From: Panorpa germanica
Lineage: Eukaryota > Arthropoda > Insecta > Mecoptera > Panorpidae
Direction: 5' to 3'
Assembly: GCA_963678705.1 (NCBI GenBank)
Contig: CAVMBN010000158.1
Span: forward strand, 496,001 to 560,000
Length of the DNA: 64,000 bases
Shown here: piece after piece, positions 60,166 to 64,000 of the stretch
Layout of the letters: every line of letters starts with the position of its first letter
How positions within the stretch are numbered: position 1 is the stretch's first letter
The notes under the pieces: model-generated
Databases searched by the model: none
What the model saw: the letters and a program-made list of their open reading frames with translations, nothing else
Told to the model about the DNA's origin: nothing
Translations under genes and position numbers: made by a program

Positions 60166-60560
60166 AAACCATCTTTAACAGCATGGATCATAAGGCTACT
60201 ATCTATAGATTTAACTTTTTCAAAAGTGAATAAATGTAAAGCCAATCTAATAATACTAACTAAAATAGAACTAGATAGTATTATGAAAGAGTACCAAGAT
60301 TCCATTAAAATCTTTACAGACGAGTCCAAATTACAGGATGAGACAGCTTACGCGTATGTAATTAAAGAATCTATTGGAAAAAGGAAATTAGACATAACCT
60401 ACAGTATTTCTACGTCTGAATTATATGCTATAAAATAACATTTACTAGACATCATAACAGCTAACAACAAAAGAAATATGGTAATTTTATCTGACTCACT
60501 GTTGGTCGTAAAATCCCAATATACCAACTATACAATAGTTCAAACCAGAGTTTATTCTCT
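60166..60560 (+). pseudogene. RNase H relic of a non-LTR retrotransposon
   Basis: The frame reads ...SIKIFTDESKLQDETAYAYV, then YSISTSELYAIK, a TAA at 60436, and HLLDIITANNKRNMVILSDSLLVVKS. The spaced FTD, SEL and LSDS motifs carry the Asp, Glu and Asp of the RNase H active site. The final GH..I.GNE.AD part is not found. This domain order occurs in the ORF2 C-terminus of several non-LTR clades. The neighbouring RT is missing. Confidence 0.72.
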
Positions 60561-62972
60561 CAGGGTACTCTCAAAATTCTTGGCGACTCAACATAAGAAG
60601 AGAATGAAGAAGTAAGAGAGTACACTTCAAAAAAATTGCTTTCAGCGACCTCTCGAAAGTATTATTACTATTATGTAATTTTAGTCTCTTTTTTGACATA
60701 TCTACTCCAGTATATAGCTAACATTTCCAGCAGTTTCTCTAATATTTCTAATAATACGGACATGACTAAATGTTATTTAGGATTTTAAGTCTCTTTTAGT
60801 TGCTCTTGTCATTGGGTTACAAATATTTGTACATTATTATAACACTTACAAGCTATTGTGATCATTATAGAATAAAGAGATAATAGCAACCAATATTGCA
60901 ACATAAAATAATTAAACTTAAATAATTTATGAAAATGTTTTTATGAAACGGTTGATTGTGCATTAATATATTAATATATACTATTTGTTTCAATATGACA
61001 CTTTATATTTAAAAGAAAATTAGCAAAGATAAGATAAATGCAAACTTACTTACTGAAAAACGAGTTTTGTAATAAAAATAATATTATACGTTCTGCAATT
61101 TAATTTTGTTCTGGTTCTAAATCCTGTCATATCATGTTGTTGAAAGTAACTAAAAAGAAAATTCTAACGAGCTTATGTTACGAAATGACATTTACAACTT
61201 ATTACGCTTGTTCTATTGAATTACGGAGTGTATAGGTGGTACTTATTTACTCTTGGTAATTTTTTTTCTATTTCTGCTAAAGCCACCTTCCCCCTGCTTT
61301 GCGCCATGGCATGAAAAACTTTAGGTCAACCGAATAAAAATTAAAAATCTAAAAATCACCATAACACAGAAGGACTTTAATAATATATGTCGCAAAATAT
61401 TGATTAGATGGAAAAATATAATACAAAATGTGTATATTAATAACAAATGCAACGACACCAAAGTTGGAAAAGGGGTAGATGCACAGCCCATAGAATATTT
61501 TAACTTTTCCAAGTGACCTAAGAGCAGAGGTGGAATAAAGGTACACAGTGCCTTAGGCAAGTGGTCAGACCACCAGAGATGTGCCGATGAGATATTATAA
61601 ATTACAGGCGTTTACCCCAGTCGCATGCGACGTCTGCTTTTGATATAAATTTCATTTCCAATTTACCCATTTTTACCAATTAATTCCATTTTTGAATTGA
61701 AATATTTATCTTGTTATATATAAATTTTACATATAACAAAAAAAAAAAAAATTTCATATAAACTTTCACTAAATATATATACTTTCTCAAACGTCCATTT
61801 ATGTTAAATTGCTTTTTTGTCTCTATATTTAATATATGATCTAAATGTAATATAAAATTAGTAATCCATCCCTATTCCTTCTGTTTTTCTAATGTAAATT
61901 GTTTTTTAATTAAACTGTCTCAAAAAACACATATTAGGTTTTGATAGTATGAAGTTGATAAATAAAATCATTTACTTTTTTTATTGTCTTTAATAATCTT
62001 CCCGTTACCTTAAAATATATCTAAGTAGCAAAAGAATAAACGGAAGTTTAGATTCTTATACAAAATATTATTAAAACTAAAAAATTAGCACATATTTTAA
62101 TATATATTTAAAAATCCAACTTTGACATAAGATCATAAGATCACAAGCCCATTCTTTATAATTTTAAACAAGAGAACAGTTAAAACTTTAGAAAAACAAT
62201 GATGATATAGATGATTGCGTGAAATAAGTATTTAATAAACTAGCAATTATTTTATTTCTAAATTTTATATAATAAATTCTTGTCTTCTGCAAATGCACAC
62301 ATTAATTAACTCAATAAATATTTCTGAAAATATGTAACTTTTGATATTGATACTTAAATATTGCCAAACTATTGTTAACTTACAAGCTTTATAAAAAACC
62401 AGGAATTACCTAATTTGTTTACTACATTCATTTTGAATAACATTTAATCTAACACAAAAACAATCTGTACTTTTTATATAGTTCCAATTACAGTAAATTT
62501 GTATAAACCTACGTCGTAAGGGAAAACACTATTGCCTTTAACAATATATTTCAAGTTAAGAACTTTAGTTCTTTGCAACCTTTTCTTAGTGAATCATATT
62601 ATATTTTCGTATAAAAAGAAATATGCTTAGAAAGAATATATATGAGAATGTTTAACGAAAGATCGCTTTATAAAGCTAGATGACAAAAGTAACGGTTAGT
62701 AATATTTTTTAAAAGAAATATTTAAAGAAATCCGAGTTAAAATTACATTTTTAGCTTAATTTATTTACGTTCAAAACAAAACTGATTTTATGAAAAACGC
62801 GTTACAAATCATTTCAGCAAAGTATTGGGCTAGATTATCGTGATAAAAAGCAAATTTGTTCAATAAATGGTTTATACTACAGTTTTTTTTTTTCTTTGCA
62901 ATGTATATATTAGTCCTAATATTTTTACCAATACATAGTACATTATAGCAGAAAGACTAATTAATAAATTAC
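60561..62972. other. AT-rich intergenic or intronic stretch
   Basis: No supported gene. It may in part be intron of the candidate gene at the right end. A GGTGGTCTGACCACC-type palindrome occurs near 61560-61575. A hydrophobic minus-strand frame (61321-61560) is judged to be chance. Confidence 0.35.
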
Positions 62973-63114
62973 CTATATAAAAAAATATCTCAACCAAACC
63001 AAAAGGGCTAAAAACTGAAGTTATGTTTCTTGCTAAAGAAAATCGCCCTTTAAACATAAAATAAATTGACCGACAATGTATAACATCTTCCACCTTATCA
63101 CTGCGAGTATCGCT
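62973..63114 (-). CDS. Candidate second exon of the same gene
   Basis: Reading on from the donor at 63447, an acceptor CCACTAG lies 333 bp downstream, about 25 bp after a branch-like TTACTAATG. Taken in phase 0 it opens SDTRSDKVEDVIHC, then RSIYFMFKGRFSLARN, then ITSVFSPFGLVEIFF, ending at a donor ATAG|GTAATT in phase 1. The frame match and signals are suggestive, but the acceptor has a poor pyrimidine tract. Further exons would lie at lower coordinates and were not found. Confidence 0.33.
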
Positions 63115-63447
63115 CTAGTGGTTATCAGTGTGCCATCATTAGTAAATGTACATATTACATTATAAACAATTATTATATAAATAAACATACAAATACGATT
63201 TTTAAAACTCAATTATTTTCTACTATTTATCAGAAAACTAACATGCATACTACACATGTTTAGTTAAAATATGTTTCTTTCATTTAACACGCCTCTCAGG
63301 TATATTTCCAAATATTTTGCATTATTTGATTGTAGATGCGCGCTATTCAGTTTGACTGCACTCATGTTTATTGATTACTAGTAAACTTAACTTTCACTAA
63401 GTTAGTTTCGTTTGCTTAATAAGACAGACATTACGCTTGTCACTTAC

Positions 63448-63600
63448 ATTGTCTACACATGTCTGCAGGTTAGCTAATGCTGATAATAAGTTTAAATACT
63501 TGTTTAATACTGGCGTATTGTCGGTGAATATTATTGTAACCAGTCTTGCAGTCATAAGAGGATCTTCGGTGTGTAGTTGAAATAAGTTAGGAAACTCCAT
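63448..63600 (-). CDS. Candidate first coding exon of an unidentified gene
   Basis: The minus strand has CAAGATGG at the start, then 51 codons (MEFPNLFQLHTEDPL...LANLQTCVDN), and ends exactly at a consensus donor AAT|GTAAGT in phase 0. Codon composition is mixed, unlike the AT-rich noise around it. The peptide is leucine-rich and probably helical. I do not recognise the family. An alternative is a chance open frame with a chance donor. Confidence 0.45.
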
Positions 63601-64000
63601 CTTGAATTTTATAAAGGTATATTATTTCCGTTTCTCGTTTCACAAAATATATATTAATTTATACTTAAATAGGAAAAGGTACATTTGCAATATAAAACAC
63701 GAAACTTTATAAATAAATAATTGCTTTTATAAAACATAGCTTACCATCTTATTATTTTAGCCATAATTATTTTTATTTATTTTATTTGTCAGTACTGAAA
63801 GACACTTTATCCGATTTCTTAATTATATTACTAATCGATTTAATTCATTTTAGTTTGGTTTTGCGGTTAAATTAACTGAACCCATTCCAAACTTTGGGTT
63901 GAAATAAACATGCACCTAAGAGCAAAATGTGGATATTATTTTAAATACCGGTTACAAATTACTTTTGATATGTGATTTTTGACTCTTAAAAAGGTATTTC
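63601..64000. other. Upstream flank of the candidate gene
   Basis: AT-rich. If the exon at 63448-63600 is real, this is its 5' UTR and promoter, but no clear core-promoter motif was seen. Confidence 0.25.

Noticed and set aside
61321-61560. Hydrophobic minus-strand frame of 79 codons
   Set aside because: Composition fits AT-rich noise; no motif and no convincing splice or start context.
63095-63135. tRNA-like CTCTAGTGGTTATCAG
   Set aside because: It resembles the D-arm or A-box of a tRNA, but no B box or cloverleaf follows.

Overview
This window looks like arthropod, most likely insect, nuclear DNA. It is AT-rich, has plausible spliceosomal introns, and carries R1-, Jockey- and I-clade non-LTR retrotransposons plus a copia LTR element with a copia-style half-tRNA primer site. 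There are no bacterial operons, and most short open frames are shadows of repeats.

Region 1 (1-43757) is a head-to-tail tandem array with a unit of about 1586 bp. It holds 28 full or partial copies and runs off the left edge. About 60% of each unit (roughly the first 970 bp) is, on the minus strand, a decayed piece of an R1-clade reverse transcriptase (RT). It runs from RT motif A, through a GCPQ-like box and a YADD box decayed to FAND, to the thumb motif and the WQ.RW..KGR.TY motif. The other ~615 bp is AT-rich and non-coding, with hairpins, a TATA-like stretch and a consensus splice donor facing the RT relic. Copies share the same frameshifts, so the RT died before amplification. Sequence variants show blocks of 1, 2, 3 and 5 units copied within the array, and the right-hand copies keep the more ancestral state.

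The array is broken at 30968-32803 by an internal fragment (gag plus part of the endonuclease) of a Jockey-clade element on the minus strand. The array is out of phase on its two sides.

Region 2 (43758-53518) is a block of two larger elements at the array edge. First comes a nearly complete I-clade element whose 5' end sits exactly where the array stops. Its ORF1 and ORF2 can be followed end to end but carry four in-frame TAA stops. Next is a copia element with two LTRs, a primer site, a polypurine tract and one long open polyprotein, from which the centre of the RT (including the YVDD box) has been deleted in frame.

Region 3 (53519-64000) is AT-rich and mostly gene-free. It holds a Jockey RT relic (about 54035-54600), a 411-bp inverted-repeat MITE (57855-58265), an RNase H relic of a non-LTR element (about 60166-60560) and, at the right end on the minus strand, two possible exons of an unidentified host gene (63448-63600 and 62973-63114).

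The overall picture is a satellite or heterochromatin edge: a retrotransposon-derived satellite, a border of decayed elements, then ordinary intergenic DNA leading to a possible host gene. The most notable item is the satellite built from an RT pseudogene.
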